A DNA stretch of 64,000 nt from an uncultured SAR86 cluster bacterium. GTDB taxonomy: Bacteria > Pseudomonadota > Gammaproteobacteria > Magnimaribacterales > Magnimaribacteraceae. Location of the stretch: positions 1 to 64,000 of the forward strand of contig CACOMS010000004.1 of NCBI GenBank assembly GCA_902628375.1. The letters run 5' to 3'. A model generated the notes under the pieces. It was given only the letters and a program-made list of their open reading frames with translations. It was not told the origin of the DNA and searched no databases. The position numbers were made by a program, and so were the translations under genes. The first letter of the stretch is position 1; the number at the start of each line of letters is the position of its first letter. This document shows positions 26,099 to 34,396 of the stretch, one piece after another.

Positions 26099-27547
26099 AT
26101 GCAAATGCTATTAAAAAAGATAAGTAGGAGCCTCTTTCTTTTATTTTTTGGCCTTAATCTTCTAGGTCAGGAAAGTTTACCTGAATTAGGGGATGCCTCC
26201 TCATCTTCTATATCAATTGATCAAGAATACAAACTTGGAAAGTTATTTGTTGCTCAAATAAGAGGAAGTACCCCTCAATATGTTGACCCTCTAGTTTTGG
26301 ACTACACAGAACATCTTGTTTATAGATTGAGTGAATTTAGTCAGCTTAAGGATAGGAGATTCGAAATTATCTTAGTTGATGAGAAAACAATTAATGCATT
26401 TGCTGCTCCTGGAGGAATCATAGGGGTCAATTCAGGATTATTTTTTCATGCAGAAAATGAAGGACAATTAGCCTCTGTTTTAACTCATGAATTAGCTCAT
26501 TTAAGTCAGAGACATTATGCTAGAAGGCTTCAAAGACAAGAAGATAGAAGTTTAGCCAATGCCTTAATTATTTTAGCAAGTGTAGCTCTTGCTGCCGCCT
26601 CTTCTCCTGAAGCAATAATTGCAGGAACTCAAGTTCTTTCTCAACAAGCTATGTCATATAGCAGGAGTAATGAGCAGGAGGCAGATAGAATTGGCTTTCT
26701 GAACCTTGTTTCTTCTGGATATGACCCATTAAGTACAACAGAATTTTTTGAAAAGTTGCAGCAGTTAAGCAGGTTAAGTGGAGCTAATGAGCTTGAATTT
26801 CTTAGGTCACATCCATTAACAAAAAAAAGAATAAGTGATTCTGCATCTCGAGCAGCTCAGATTAAAAAGAGACAAGACTATAAAGATAGTCTAAGTTTTC
26901 ACCTTATAAGGGAGAAAGTCTCTTTAAATTTTTTTAAAAACTCACGTCAAGCTGTTTCACAAAAAAGATTAAATTTTAGAAAATCAAAATCTCTAAGAGA
27001 TAAAATAATCAATGGATATGGCCTTTCTTTAGCTTTGTCTGAAGACGCTAAACATGATGAAGCTTTAAAATTATCTAGGGAAATACTAAAACTAGACAAA
27101 GAGAATTTGATTCTTCAGACAAACCTCTTAGAAATACACATAAAAGCAGAAAATGGCCTTGAAGCATTATCTCTAGGTCAAAAATTACTTGCGCTCAACC
27201 CAGGAAATTACCCAATCTCAATGCTTTATGTTCAAGCTCTAATGAATACCAAAGAGTATGATGAAGCTGAGTTAATTCTTAGAGGGCTAAGTCAAGAAAG
27301 GGCCTTTGATCCTCAAATATGGTACTGGTTAGCAGAAGTACAAGGGTTAAATAAAAAAATTATAGGCCTACACCAATCTAGAGCTGAATATTTCTTTTTA
27401 ACAGGCAGATATGACTCCTCAATTGAACACTTAAATTTTGCTTTAGAGCTGTCAGGTAATAATTTTCAATTGACTGAAATGATAAGGAATAACTTGGAAA
27501 GAGTTTTCTTAACAAAAGAACAATTAAAACAGGCCAGCTCTTCTTAG
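26099..27547 (+). CDS. bepA: BepA-like periplasmic M48 metalloprotease with TPR domain
   Basis: A protease/chaperone that surveys outer membrane protein assembly (LptD, BamA) in the periplasm. The N-terminus is a signal peptide (KISRSLFLLFFGLNLLGQ). The zinc site HELAH is at residues 130-134 with the third ligand in SNEQEADRIGF near residue 199. Residues of about 290-470 form TPR-like helices (LILRGLSQERAFDPQIWYWL region). Length 482 matches BepA (487). The start is 26099 or the ATG two codons on. It overlaps convergent hinT by 4 bases. Confidence 0.92.
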   Translation: MQMLLKKISRSLFLLFFGLNLLGQESLPELGDASSSSISIDQEYKLGKLFVAQIRGSTPQYVDPLVLDYTEHLVYRLSEFSQLKDRRFEIILVDEKTINAFAAPGGIIGVNSGLFFHAENEGQLASVLTHELAHLSQRHYARRLQRQEDRSLANALIILASVALAAASSPEAIIAGTQVLSQQAMSYSRSNEQEADRIGFLNLVSSGYDPLSTTEFFEKLQQLSRLSGANELEFLRSHPLTKKRISDSASRAAQIKKRQDYKDSLSFHLIREKVSLNFFKNSRQAVSQKRLNFRKSKSLRDKIINGYGLSLALSEDAKHDEALKLSREILKLDKENLILQTNLLEIHIKAENGLEALSLGQKLLALNPGNYPISMLYVQALMNTKEYDEAELILRGLSQERAFDPQIWYWLAEVQGLNKKIIGLHQSRAEYFFLTGRYDSSIEHLNFALELSGNNFQLTEMIRNNLERVFLTKEQLKQASSS

Positions 27548-27885
27548 CCTGGAGGCCAACTAAATTCTCTTCCTGCTATCAAGTGAATATGAAGATGAAA
27601 TACTGTTTGTTGCGCACCTGCTCCATTATTAACAACTAGTCTAAATGCCTCTTCTACACCCAACTCTCTTGCTATATCTCCTGCTTTGAGCAAAAGATAC
27701 CCCAGGATTTCTGTGTCTTCTTTTTTTGAATCAGAAATCTTTTCTATGGGTTTCTTGGGGATAATTAGTACATGTATAGGGGCTATCGGATTTATATCTT
27801 TAAATACCAAACACTTATCATCTTCAAATAAAATTTCAGCTGGAATTTCTTTATCTATAATTTTTTGAAATATCGAATCTGTCAT
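27544..27885 (-). CDS. hinT: HIT family purine nucleoside phosphoramidase
   Basis: A histidine-triad hydrolase of AMP-lysine type adducts. The 113 residues include the triad HLHIHLIAG near residues 98-104, with FQKIIDKEIPAEILFEDD at the start and HVLIIPKKPI in the middle. Length and the C-terminal extension REFSWPPG fit the HinT branch. It is downstream of the DUF1543 gene with 3 bases between them. Confidence 0.95.
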   Translation of the reverse strand: MTDSIFQKIIDKEIPAEILFEDDKCLVFKDINPIAPIHVLIIPKKPIEKISDSKKEDTEILGYLLLKAGDIARELGVEEAFRLVVNNGAGAQQTVFHLHIHLIAGREFSWPPG

Positions 27886-27888
27886 GAT

Positions 27889-28158
27889 TTACAATTCCTT
27901 TGATTCATCATATCCAATGACCTCTCCATCTTGAGTATTATCACTTTTTATGAGATTTACTTCATAACCTTGAACGCTAGATATTTCCTTTATCCCATCT
28001 ATATGCATTTTGTTATTAACAAATTCTTCTAATTCAAAAGTTTTAGCTTTTGCTTCTTTTGGATCTTGGGCAGCAACAAAAAAGTTTTTATGAGATTCAT
28101 AAATTCCTTCACCATTTTCAAGGTCATAATATCCAACATGCACCATATAAAGTTTCAT
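27889..28158 (-). CDS. DUF1543 domain protein
   Basis: A small protein of unknown function. I start at the ATG at 28158 (MKLYMVHVGYYD); an ATG at 28176 would add six residues. The features MKLYMVHVG, the central FFVAAQDPKEAKAK and HIDGIKEISSVQGYEVNLI resemble DUF1543 proteins, which have the same start and a W/H-IDS..HVDGYR segment. It has no signal or membrane segment. It lies between crcB and hinT and may share their transcript. Confidence 0.75.
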   Translation of the reverse strand: MKLYMVHVGYYDLENGEGIYESHKNFFVAAQDPKEAKAKTFELEEFVNNKMHIDGIKEISSVQGYEVNLIKSDNTQDGEVIGYDESKEL

Positions 28159-28185
28159 ATTCATATAATACTCCAATATTTACCT

Positions 28186-28539
28186 TTATGCTTTTGCACC
28201 AAAATACATTCCTACCCAAGTTGCTAGAAGACAAAGTCCAACACTAATAAAAACATATAAGAATGCTACAAAAACTTCTCCATCATTTATCAATTGTAAA
28301 GTTTCTTTAGAGAAGGCAGAAAATGTTGTGAAGGCACCCAAAAATCCTAATATGACTAGAGCTTCTAATCTTGAATTTAAAGATTCAAAGAATAAGCCTA
28401 CCAGGAAACACCCTAGTATATTTACAGATACTATTCCAAATGGAATAGAAAATAATGTTGCCTTGTAAAGAGCTTCTGAGATTAGGACCCTTGAAAGAGC
28501 TCCTAAAGCGCCACCAAAAGCGATTAGAAGATATTTCAT
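28186..28539 (-). CDS. crcB: Fluoride channel CrcB/FluC
   Basis: Exports fluoride as a dual-topology dimer. The 117 residues form four helices, with GGALGALSRVLIS at the start, the conserved asparagine in VNILGCFLVGLFFE and the pore phenylalanine/threonine region GFLGAFTTFSAFSKETL. No fluoride riboswitch is visible in the short space to the upstream tRNA, so it is probably read constitutively. Confidence 0.96.
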   Translation of the reverse strand: MKYLLIAFGGALGALSRVLISEALYKATLFSIPFGIVSVNILGCFLVGLFFESLNSRLEALVILGFLGAFTTFSAFSKETLQLINDGEVFVAFLYVFISVGLCLLATWVGMYFGAKA

Positions 28540-28546
28540 GATGAAT

Positions 28547-28622
28547 TGGTGGGCCGTCTGCGACTCGAACGCAGGACCAATTCGTTAAAAGCGAACTGCT
28601 CTACCGACTGAGCTAACGGCCC
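28547..28622 (-). tRNA. tRNA-Lys (anticodon UUU)
   Basis: The minus strand folds into a standard cloverleaf. The acceptor GGGCCGT pairs with ACGGCCC; the D arm is GCTCAGTCGGTAGAGC; the anticodon stem GTTCG/CGAAT closes the loop CTTTTAA with anticodon TTT; the T arm is CTGCG-TTCGAGT-CGCAG. CCA is encoded (28547-28549). A tRNA-Lys near tolQRAB-pal-cpoB is also typical of Pseudomonas relatives. Confidence 0.97.
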
Positions 28623-28662
28623 AAAAAAAGCGTATATTATAGGTTTCATGACTTTTATTCGA

Positions 28663-29337
28663 CTATTTCTGAAGATTTTCTAGATTTTTTTCTGCCAGTT
28701 GAGCAGATCCAGATTCTGGATATAACTCCACTACTTTAGCAAAGTATTCTTCGGCATCTTCTAATTGACCTGACTTAAAAGAAATCACTCCTAATTTAAA
28801 TAAACTATCAGGACTTCTTTGATGTTTTGGGTACTTAGATATAACAACCAAAAAATTCTGCTTGGCGTCTTCCAAAGAGTTCTGAGCTAAATAGAGTTCT
28901 CCTGACCAGAAATATGCATCTGCAATATAATTTCCTTCAGGGTGATTAATTATAATCTCCCTAAAAACTTCTAATGATTCTGAATATCTTGCCTTATCAA
29001 ATAAATCTAAGGCTTCCCTATATAAGGATAATTCTTCATTTACTAATACTTCATCTAATTTATCTTCTTCTAGGGCGCTTTTATTTATTTCCTTATCTAT
29101 AAGATCATGAAGTCTTTTATCAATATCCAGGTATCTTTGTTGATTTAACTCTTGGTATCTTTCTATTAGAAATGTATTTTCTTCAATAATGCTTCTTAAA
29201 AAAGCTACTTCTTTTTCTAACGAAGCTAATTTGTCATAAAGAATCTTATTAGATTGATCTGAATCCTCTTCTAAGAACACTAGTTGAGAAAAAGCTATTA
29301 AAAATATAAATAGCCCTCTATGAAAGATTTTATTCAA
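28663..29337 (-). CDS. cpoB: Cell division coordinator CpoB (YbgF)
   Basis: A periplasmic protein that links Tol-Pal with peptidoglycan synthesis during constriction. It has a signal peptide (FHRGLFIFLIAFSQLVFL), a coiled-coil region of about residues 28-85 (KLASLEKEVAFLRSIIEEN) and a C-terminal TPR domain (YREALDLFDKARYSESLEVF, AYFWSGELYLAQ, DSLFKLGVISFKSGQLEDAEEYF). Length 224 is close to the family's 260. It is the last gene of the tol-pal cluster, 3 bases from pal. Confidence 0.94.
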   Translation of the reverse strand: MNKIFHRGLFIFLIAFSQLVFLEEDSDQSNKILYDKLASLEKEVAFLRSIIEENTFLIERYQELNQQRYLDIDKRLHDLIDKEINKSALEEDKLDEVLVNEELSLYREALDLFDKARYSESLEVFREIIINHPEGNYIADAYFWSGELYLAQNSLEDAKQNFLVVISKYPKHQRSPDSLFKLGVISFKSGQLEDAEEYFAKVVELYPESGSAQLAEKNLENLQK

Positions 29338-29340
29338 TTA

Positions 29341-29811
29341 TTAATATACCTTAACTACCGCTCGTCTATTTTTAGACCAAGCGCTCTCATTTGAGCCAGA
29401 AACTGCTGGTTTTTCTTCGCCGAAGCTAACTGTGCTTATTCTTTTTGAGTCTACTCCATTTAGTACTAGCAATTCCTTAACTGAGTTTGCTCTTCTTTCA
29501 CCCAAAGCAAGGTTGTATTCCCTAGTTCCTCTTTCATCGCAATGTCCTTCTATAGAGACTTTAGAGGAGTTATTTGATTTTAAAGCTTTTGCTAAACTCC
29601 TTATCTGAGAAGAGGCTGTTACTGACAAGTCTGACTTATCATAATCAAAGTAAATACTAGTATTTGAAGTCAGGCTTTTTAAAGAACTTGTTTCTGAGCT
29701 TTGTACTGAAGCTGCTTTAGTGCTTGTTACCACCTCGTCACTGGTGCTTGCACAACCAGCTAGACCACAAATAATTCCTGCAATAATTAAAAATTCTTGA
29801 TATAAATTCAT
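29341..29811 (-). CDS. pal: Peptidoglycan-associated lipoprotein Pal
   Basis: Anchors the outer membrane to peptidoglycan and works with TolB. The lipoprotein signal ends in LAGC with the cysteine at residue 20. The OmpA-like domain shows IYFDYDKSDL, the DAP-binding region HCDERGTREYNLALGERRANSV and FGEEKP. At 156 residues it is slightly short but complete. A GGAG ribosome site precedes the ATG. Confidence 0.97.
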   Translation of the reverse strand: MNLYQEFLIIAGIICGLAGCASTSDEVVTSTKAASVQSSETSSLKSLTSNTSIYFDYDKSDLSVTASSQIRSLAKALKSNNSSKVSIEGHCDERGTREYNLALGERRANSVKELLVLNGVDSKRISTVSFGEEKPAVSGSNESAWSKNRRAVVKVY

Positions 29812-29849
29812 ATAGCTACTCCTTTTCTTTATTATACTTTTTTATTTAT

Positions 29850-31148
29850 CTATTTGAACAGAGGAGACCAGCTTGGGTCTCGTACTTCTCCACTTATAGT
29901 TGGTAAGCTAAATTTTGTAGCACCATCAATTGTTATACCAGAAAGTACATCTTTAGTTCCATTTTTAGTAGCGTATAAAACCAAATTTCCATTTGGTGAA
30001 ATTGTAGGAGACTCATCTAAGTCTGTATCGGTAAGTATTCTTATTTTACTAGTTTTTAAATTTTGAATTGCTATGTGAAAGTCTCCATCTACTCTATGAA
30101 CAAATACAAAACTCTTACCGTCAGGCGTGTATCTGGCTCTGGCATTGTAGTCTCCTATGAAAGTTTTTCTACGAATAGTATTTTTAGATATATTCATTTC
30201 ATAAATTTGTGGGGATCCACTGCGATTAGAAGTAAATAAAAATTTATCTCCTTTTGGAGACCAATCGGGTTCCGTATCAATTCCATAATGAGAAGTTAGT
30301 TGTATCCATCTTTTTTGCTTAAAATCATATTTATATACATCTGGATTTCCTGCCTTAGAAAGAACAGCAATTAAAGAATCATCTTTTGTACTCCAAGCAG
30401 GAGAGCTATTAATTCCATTTTCTAGTTTAAGAGCTTCCCTTTCTCCTGTTTTTAAATCCTGAATATAGATCCTAGAAGTTCCTTCTTCAAAGGAAACATA
30501 GGCAAGTTTCTTTCCATCATGAGACCAATCAGGAGACATTATGGGCTCTTTTGAAGTTAAAACTATTTGATCATTGTCCCCATTTATATCGCAAAACCTA
30601 AGATGGTAATCGCCTTGTGAATCGCCCTCTCTATTTATATATGCAATCCTAGTCGAGAATATTCCTGATATTCCATTTATTTCCCTATAAATCCTATCGC
30701 TCATGTTATGAGCTAAAGCTTCTAGATCAGTTATCTTGCCCACTACTCTAGCTCTATGTATTGCTCTTCTTCTAACTACATCGACAATAGAATAATTAAT
30801 TTCTAAAAGATTTTCTTGATCTAATTTAGCAGTTGATCCAACTACTAAATAGTCCACCTTTAAGATAGACCAGTCTCTATAGTATATATCTTCTTCTGAT
30901 TGCGGAAGACTGAGCATCTCACTAGTGCCAATGGCATCAAATTCACCGAAAGATGATAAATCAGATGAAATAATTTGGTGGATATAATGCGAAGCAGGAG
31001 ATTCTAGATTCCAAGCAATTGGAGTGACTGCTATCCTTATTGGATCTTTTATTCCTTGCGTAACCTCTATTCTTAATTGAGTGTGAATAAAAAAACTGAT
31101 ACAAGTTAGAAAACTGATCAAAACAAAATTGGATAAAGATTTGATCAT
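29850..31148 (-). CDS. tolB: Tol-Pal system protein TolB
   Basis: A periplasmic propeller protein that shuttles between TolA and Pal. The 432 residues start with a signal peptide (NFVLISFLTCISFFIHTQ), then the N-terminal domain (RIAVTPIAW, DYLVVGSTAKLD) and six WD40-like PD40 blades seen as repeated SPDWSHDGKKLAY, SPAWSTKDDS, EPDWSPKGDKFLFTSNRSGSPQIY. The start overlaps the tolA stop by 4 bases. Confidence 0.97.
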   Translation of the reverse strand: MIKSLSNFVLISFLTCISFFIHTQLRIEVTQGIKDPIRIAVTPIAWNLESPASHYIHQIISSDLSSFGEFDAIGTSEMLSLPQSEEDIYYRDWSILKVDYLVVGSTAKLDQENLLEINYSIVDVVRRRAIHRARVVGKITDLEALAHNMSDRIYREINGISGIFSTRIAYINREGDSQGDYHLRFCDINGDNDQIVLTSKEPIMSPDWSHDGKKLAYVSFEEGTSRIYIQDLKTGEREALKLENGINSSPAWSTKDDSLIAVLSKAGNPDVYKYDFKQKRWIQLTSHYGIDTEPDWSPKGDKFLFTSNRSGSPQIYEMNISKNTIRRKTFIGDYNARARYTPDGKSFVFVHRVDGDFHIAIQNLKTSKIRILTDTDLDESPTISPNGNLVLYATKNGTKDVLSGITIDGATKFSLPTISGEVRDPSWSPLFK

Positions 31149-31750
31149 TCTTTAGGGCTAAAAACTACAGTAAACTTTCTAAAATTCTCATCAAATAATT
31201 TTCTTGGCATCTCTAAATCGTAGAACCTATTAACTTTATTAATTGCCAATAATGCAGATTGGTCAAAAGCTTTATCTCCACTGGATTTAGTTAGGCTGAC
31301 ATCAATCACCTCTCCGGTAGGAACTAGAGAAATTATAAATTCTGTTTTAAGTCCTACTTTAGAGGACTTAGGCTCCCTCCAGTTTGACATTATTTGGTCT
31401 CTAATTACTGAAGAAAAATACATAACTTTCTCAAGATCAGTATTTTTAGTTTCTGTTTCAGTAGTGGGGTTTATTAAATCCCTCTTTAAATCTAATCTTT
31501 CCAAAATAGAGGAGATTTCCTTATTGTCTTCCACAATTTTTAATTTATTGGCTTCTACTAAATTTAATTCCTTAACTCTTTTGGGTGACTTTGTTTTAAC
31601 TTGTTCTTTTTCATAAATGACATAAGCGGGAATTGAAGTTATGTCTTTTTCATAAGATAGAAAATCTATGGAGAAGTAATTAGAAAAGGAAAAAATTAGA
31701 CCTAAATGAAGAATAAAAGATATGAAAAACCCAGAATAGTAATTGATCAT
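31145..31750 (-). CDS. tolA: TolA, unusually short
   Basis: The envelope-spanning energy-transducing protein of Tol-Pal. An N-terminal membrane anchor (FFISFILHLGLIFSF, residues of about 8-22, with the conserved serine/histidine) is followed by a short charged linker and a C-terminal TonB/TolA domain (VMYFSSVIRDQIMSNWREP, VSLTKSSGDKAFDQSALLAI). At 201 residues it is less than half of the E. coli protein (421), the long alanine/lysine helix being cut to about 75 residues. Position tolQ-tolR-tolA-tolB supports the call. Confidence 0.9.
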   Translation of the reverse strand: MINYYSGFFISFILHLGLIFSFSNYFSIDFLSYEKDITSIPAYVIYEKEQVKTKSPKRVKELNLVEANKLKIVEDNKEISSILERLDLKRDLINPTTETETKNTDLEKVMYFSSVIRDQIMSNWREPKSSKVGLKTEFIISLVPTGEVIDVSLTKSSGDKAFDQSALLAINKVNRFYDLEMPRKLFDENFRKFTVVFSPKE

Positions 31751-32166
31751 TTTCCTTTAGGAGGTTTTGTAATTAAGCCTACTCCCTCAGCACCAGCTGA
31801 TTGAAGGATAGACATTAAATCCATAACCTTTTCATATTTAACTTCTGAGTCTCCTCTAACCACAACCTGAATATCTGGATTTGCTAAGATAATCTTTTCT
31901 AGTATCTCTCTTAAGGACGACATTTCTATTGATTGGTCTTTAAAAGAGTCAACTTCTAAATAAACAGCTCCATTTGAGTCAATAGAAATAATCAATGGTT
32001 CTTCTTGATCTAAAGGTAGTACTTTGGATTGAGTTTCAGGCAAATTAACCATTACGCCTTGGACCATTAAGGGTGCTGCTACCATAAAAACTACTAATAA
32101 AACCAACATTACATCTATGTAGGGAACAACGTTGATATCCGAAACTAGATTTCTTCTTTTTCTCAT
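31747..32166 (-). CDS. tolR: Tol-Pal motor protein TolR
   Basis: The ExbD-family partner of TolQ. A single membrane helix near residues 15-37 contains the proton-path aspartate in VPYIDVMLVLLVVFMVAAP (residue 18 region), followed by a periplasmic domain (DSNGAVYLEV, VVVRGDSEVKYEKVMDLM) and the QSAGAEGVGLITKP ending. The 139 residues match the family. It overlaps tolQ and tolA by 4 bases. Confidence 0.97.
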   Translation of the reverse strand: MRKRRNLVSDINVVPYIDVMLVLLVVFMVAAPLMVQGVMVNLPETQSKVLPLDQEEPLIISIDSNGAVYLEVDSFKDQSIEMSSLREILEKIILANPDIQVVVRGDSEVKYEKVMDLMSILQSAGAEGVGLITKPPKGK

Positions 32167-32831
32167 CCTTTATGTACTTCTCTATGGAGAATTACTGAAA
32201 ACTCATCCTTAAACTCTTCATAGTTCGATAGAAGTAAGTCAGAAGAAGCAATAAACCTGTTATAAGCTATAAGGGCTGGAATTGCAGCAAATAAACCTAT
32301 AGCAGTAGCAATTAGAGCTTCAGATATTCCAGGTGCAACTGAAGATAAAGTTGCCTGCGATGTGTCTATTAAACCTCTAAATGAATTCATAATTCCCCAA
32401 ACTGTTCCAAATAATCCTATATAAGGACTAGCAGAAGCTACTGTGGCTAAAAAAGGAAGATGTTTTTCTAACTCTGCTTGTTCCCTAGAAAAAGAGATCC
32501 TCATTGTTCTATCTACACCTTCCATGATTATTTCTGGATCCAAGGATTGATCATTAAGTCTTTTGAACTCTTGATAGCCACTTTGAAAAAGGCATTCAGA
32601 TCCTATAGGGGTATGGTCTTTTAGTTTTCCCTCCTCTAGTAATGAATCAAGGCCCAAATCAGACCAAAATAAAGATTCAAAACGAGCAAATTCCTCTTTG
32701 GATTTATTCATGAAAATCCATCTCTCAAATATAATCATCCAAGAAACAATTGAAGCCAATAACAAAATAACTATTACAAACTGAACTACAAAGCTTGCTT
32801 CGAAAAATAAATCTAATATTGATCCAGACAT
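32163..32831 (-). CDS. tolQ: Tol-Pal motor protein TolQ
   Basis: The MotA/ExbB-family subunit of the proton-driven Tol motor. Three helices are visible: residues of about 17-37, the stretch near LPFLATVASASPYIGLFGTVWGIMNSFRGL, and SEALIATAIGLFAAIPALIAYNRF. Length 222 is near the usual 230. ybgC lies 2 bases upstream and tolR overlaps it, so the operon is tightly coupled. Confidence 0.97.
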   Translation of the reverse strand: MSGSILDLFFEASFVVQFVIVILLLASIVSWMIIFERWIFMNKSKEEFARFESLFWSDLGLDSLLEEGKLKDHTPIGSECLFQSGYQEFKRLNDQSLDPEIIMEGVDRTMRISFSREQAELEKHLPFLATVASASPYIGLFGTVWGIMNSFRGLIDTSQATLSSVAPGISEALIATAIGLFAAIPALIAYNRFIASSDLLLSNYEEFKDEFSVILHREVHKG

Positions 32832-32833
32832 AT

Positions 32834-33247
32834 CTACAAAATTGACCTCATACCATCTAGTAATTCCTTAGGTAAAGCTACTGGCTTAAAACTTTTAGAA
32901 TCAAGACATGCACATCTTACCAATCCTTTACATAGAAGAAAGTTCTCTTCAGAAAAAACTTCTTGATCAAAATGAAAACTTGCTTTTCCCAATTTAATTA
33001 GTCTTGTTTTAATTTTGAGACCATCATCTAATTTGGCAGGTTTTCTAAAACTCATTTGTATCCCATTGACCACAAAAATAAGACCTTCATTCAATAATTT
33101 TTCTTGTTGATAACCAATGTTTCTTAAGAATTCTGTTCTTGCTCTTTCTATAAATTTTAAATAATTAGCATAGTAAACTACGCCTTGAGCATCAGTGTCT
33201 TCATAATAAACTCTTAATTTGTAAGTGTGTTCTTTAGTCTCGGTCAT
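32834..33247 (-). CDS. ybgC: Acyl-CoA thioesterase YbgC
   Basis: A hot-dog fold thioesterase linked to phospholipid and acyl-CoA metabolism and always found before tolQ. The signature YYEDTDAQGVVYYANYLKFIERARTEFL is complete, including the catalytic aspartate of DTDAQG. Length 137 is normal. It overlaps the upstream nuclease gene by 14 bases, which suggests that gene belongs to the same transcript. Confidence 0.96.
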   Translation of the reverse strand: MTETKEHTYKLRVYYEDTDAQGVVYYANYLKFIERARTEFLRNIGYQQEKLLNEGLIFVVNGIQMSFRKPAKLDDGLKIKTRLIKLGKASFHFDQEVFSEENFLLCKGLVRCACLDSKSFKPVALPKELLDGMRSIL

Positions 33248-33647
33248 TTGCCTCTATATCTTCACGATATAAACTTTTAAGAACAAATATAAAGTCATCC
33301 CATAGAAGTTCTGTTGTTTTAGAAGAGTCCTCTTCTAGATTTGGATTTACTGCCCACAAAGGCATCTTAATTTTGATTGGTCGTCTATTAAATTTATAAA
33401 TAAGGACTGGAATTCCTCTACCTTCTGAAGCTTCTAAAACTTGTTGCCACCAAGCTTCTAAAGGTTCTGCTCCTGATCCATATCTTTTGCATTCTATGTA
33501 TAACCTTCCTAGAATTAAATCAGGTAAAAATTTTTCTCTGGTTTGTTCTAGTATTCTCTTTAGACCATTTTTTAGTCCAAGGTCTTCATTTAATAGGTTA
33601 GCTACCTCTCTTTCAAAAGAAGCTCCTTTATTTCTTGAATTCGTCAT
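33234..33647 (-). CDS. PD-(D/E)XK nuclease, Hjc/phage-resolvase-like, in the ruvC position
   Basis: A 137-residue protein starting SRNKGASFEREVANLL, the opening of archaeal Hjc-type and phage-encoded Holliday junction resolvases. A nuclease motif follows: PD in KFLPDLILGRLYIECKRYG, then the ECK triad about 11 residues on. The sequence continues with EAWWQQVLEASEGRGIPVLIYKFNRRP, as in a family of phage-type endonucleases. In gammaproteobacteria yebC is normally followed by ruvC-ruvA-ruvB and then ybgC; here this gene alone fills that interval. I infer it may replace RuvC. Fold class is fairly certain, junction resolution unproven. Confidence 0.72.
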   Translation of the reverse strand: MTNSRNKGASFEREVANLLNEDLGLKNGLKRILEQTREKFLPDLILGRLYIECKRYGSGAEPLEAWWQQVLEASEGRGIPVLIYKFNRRPIKIKMPLWAVNPNLEEDSSKTTELLWDDFIFVLKSLYREDIEANDRD

Positions 33648-33649
33648 AC

Positions 33650-34393
33650 TTAATCTAAATGATTGACCATCTCTGGATCAAAATCCGCATTAGAATGAAC
33701 ATTTTGTGTATCATCAAGGTCTTCTAACATTTCTAATAACTTATAAACCTTTAAAGATGTTTCTAAATCTAAAGATATGGAATTTTCTGGGATTAAAGCT
33801 ATCTCTGAATCTTCTAAATCAAAAGAAGAGGAAATTTCTTTTAGAACACTTTGGTAGTCGTCTGGGTCGGTCGTAACTGTCATACTTCCATCTTCATTTA
33901 CTTCTATATCTTCAGCTCCTGCCTCTATGGATGCATCCATAACCTCTTCTTGATCTAATCCAGATTCTAAACGTATCATCCCTTTTTTTGTAAATAAATA
34001 CGATACGGATCCATCTGTACCTAAATTACCTCCAGATTTTGTAAAAGCATGTCTCACTTCAGCTACTGTTCTATTATTATTATCAGTCATTGACTCAACC
34101 ATAATGGCTACTCCGCCTGGTCCATACCCTTCAAAGGTTATTTCTTCTAAATTTTCACCCTCAGAGCCTCCAGCGCCCCTCTGAATTGCCCTTTCGATAG
34201 TATCTTTTGGCATATTTGAACCCAAAGCTTTATCTAATGCCGTTCTAAGTCTTGGATTATCGTCGGGATTAGGGCCTCCTAACTTAGCGGAAACAGTTAA
34301 TTCTCTGATCAATCTAGAAAATAACTTTCCTCGCTTCGCATCCTGTCTACCTTTTCTGTGTTTTATATTCGCCCACTTAGAATGTCCAGCCAT
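33650..34393 (-). CDS. yebC: YebC/PmpR family transcription or translation factor
   Basis: A conserved protein (247 residues, as in E. coli 246), described in the family as a transcriptional regulator and recently as helping translation of proline-rich stretches. Diagnostic segments are AGHSKWANIKHRKGRQDAKRG, NMPKDTIERAIQRGAGG and YEGYGPGGVAIMVE-like FEGYGPGGVAIMVESMTDN. It normally precedes ruvC, which is absent here. The start lies 3 bases after aspS. Confidence 0.95.
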   Translation of the reverse strand: MAGHSKWANIKHRKGRQDAKRGKLFSRLIRELTVSAKLGGPNPDDNPRLRTALDKALGSNMPKDTIERAIQRGAGGSEGENLEEITFEGYGPGGVAIMVESMTDNNNRTVAEVRHAFTKSGGNLGTDGSVSYLFTKKGMIRLESGLDQEEVMDASIEAGAEDIEVNEDGSMTVTTDPDDYQSVLKEISSSFDLEDSEIALIPENSISLDLETSLKVYKLLEMLEDLDDTQNVHSNADFDPEMVNHLD

Positions 34394-34396
34394 AGA

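Noticed and set aside
28540-28662. Fluoride riboswitch near crcB
   Set aside because: The space upstream of crcB holds the tRNA-Lys gene, and no riboswitch fold is recognisable.
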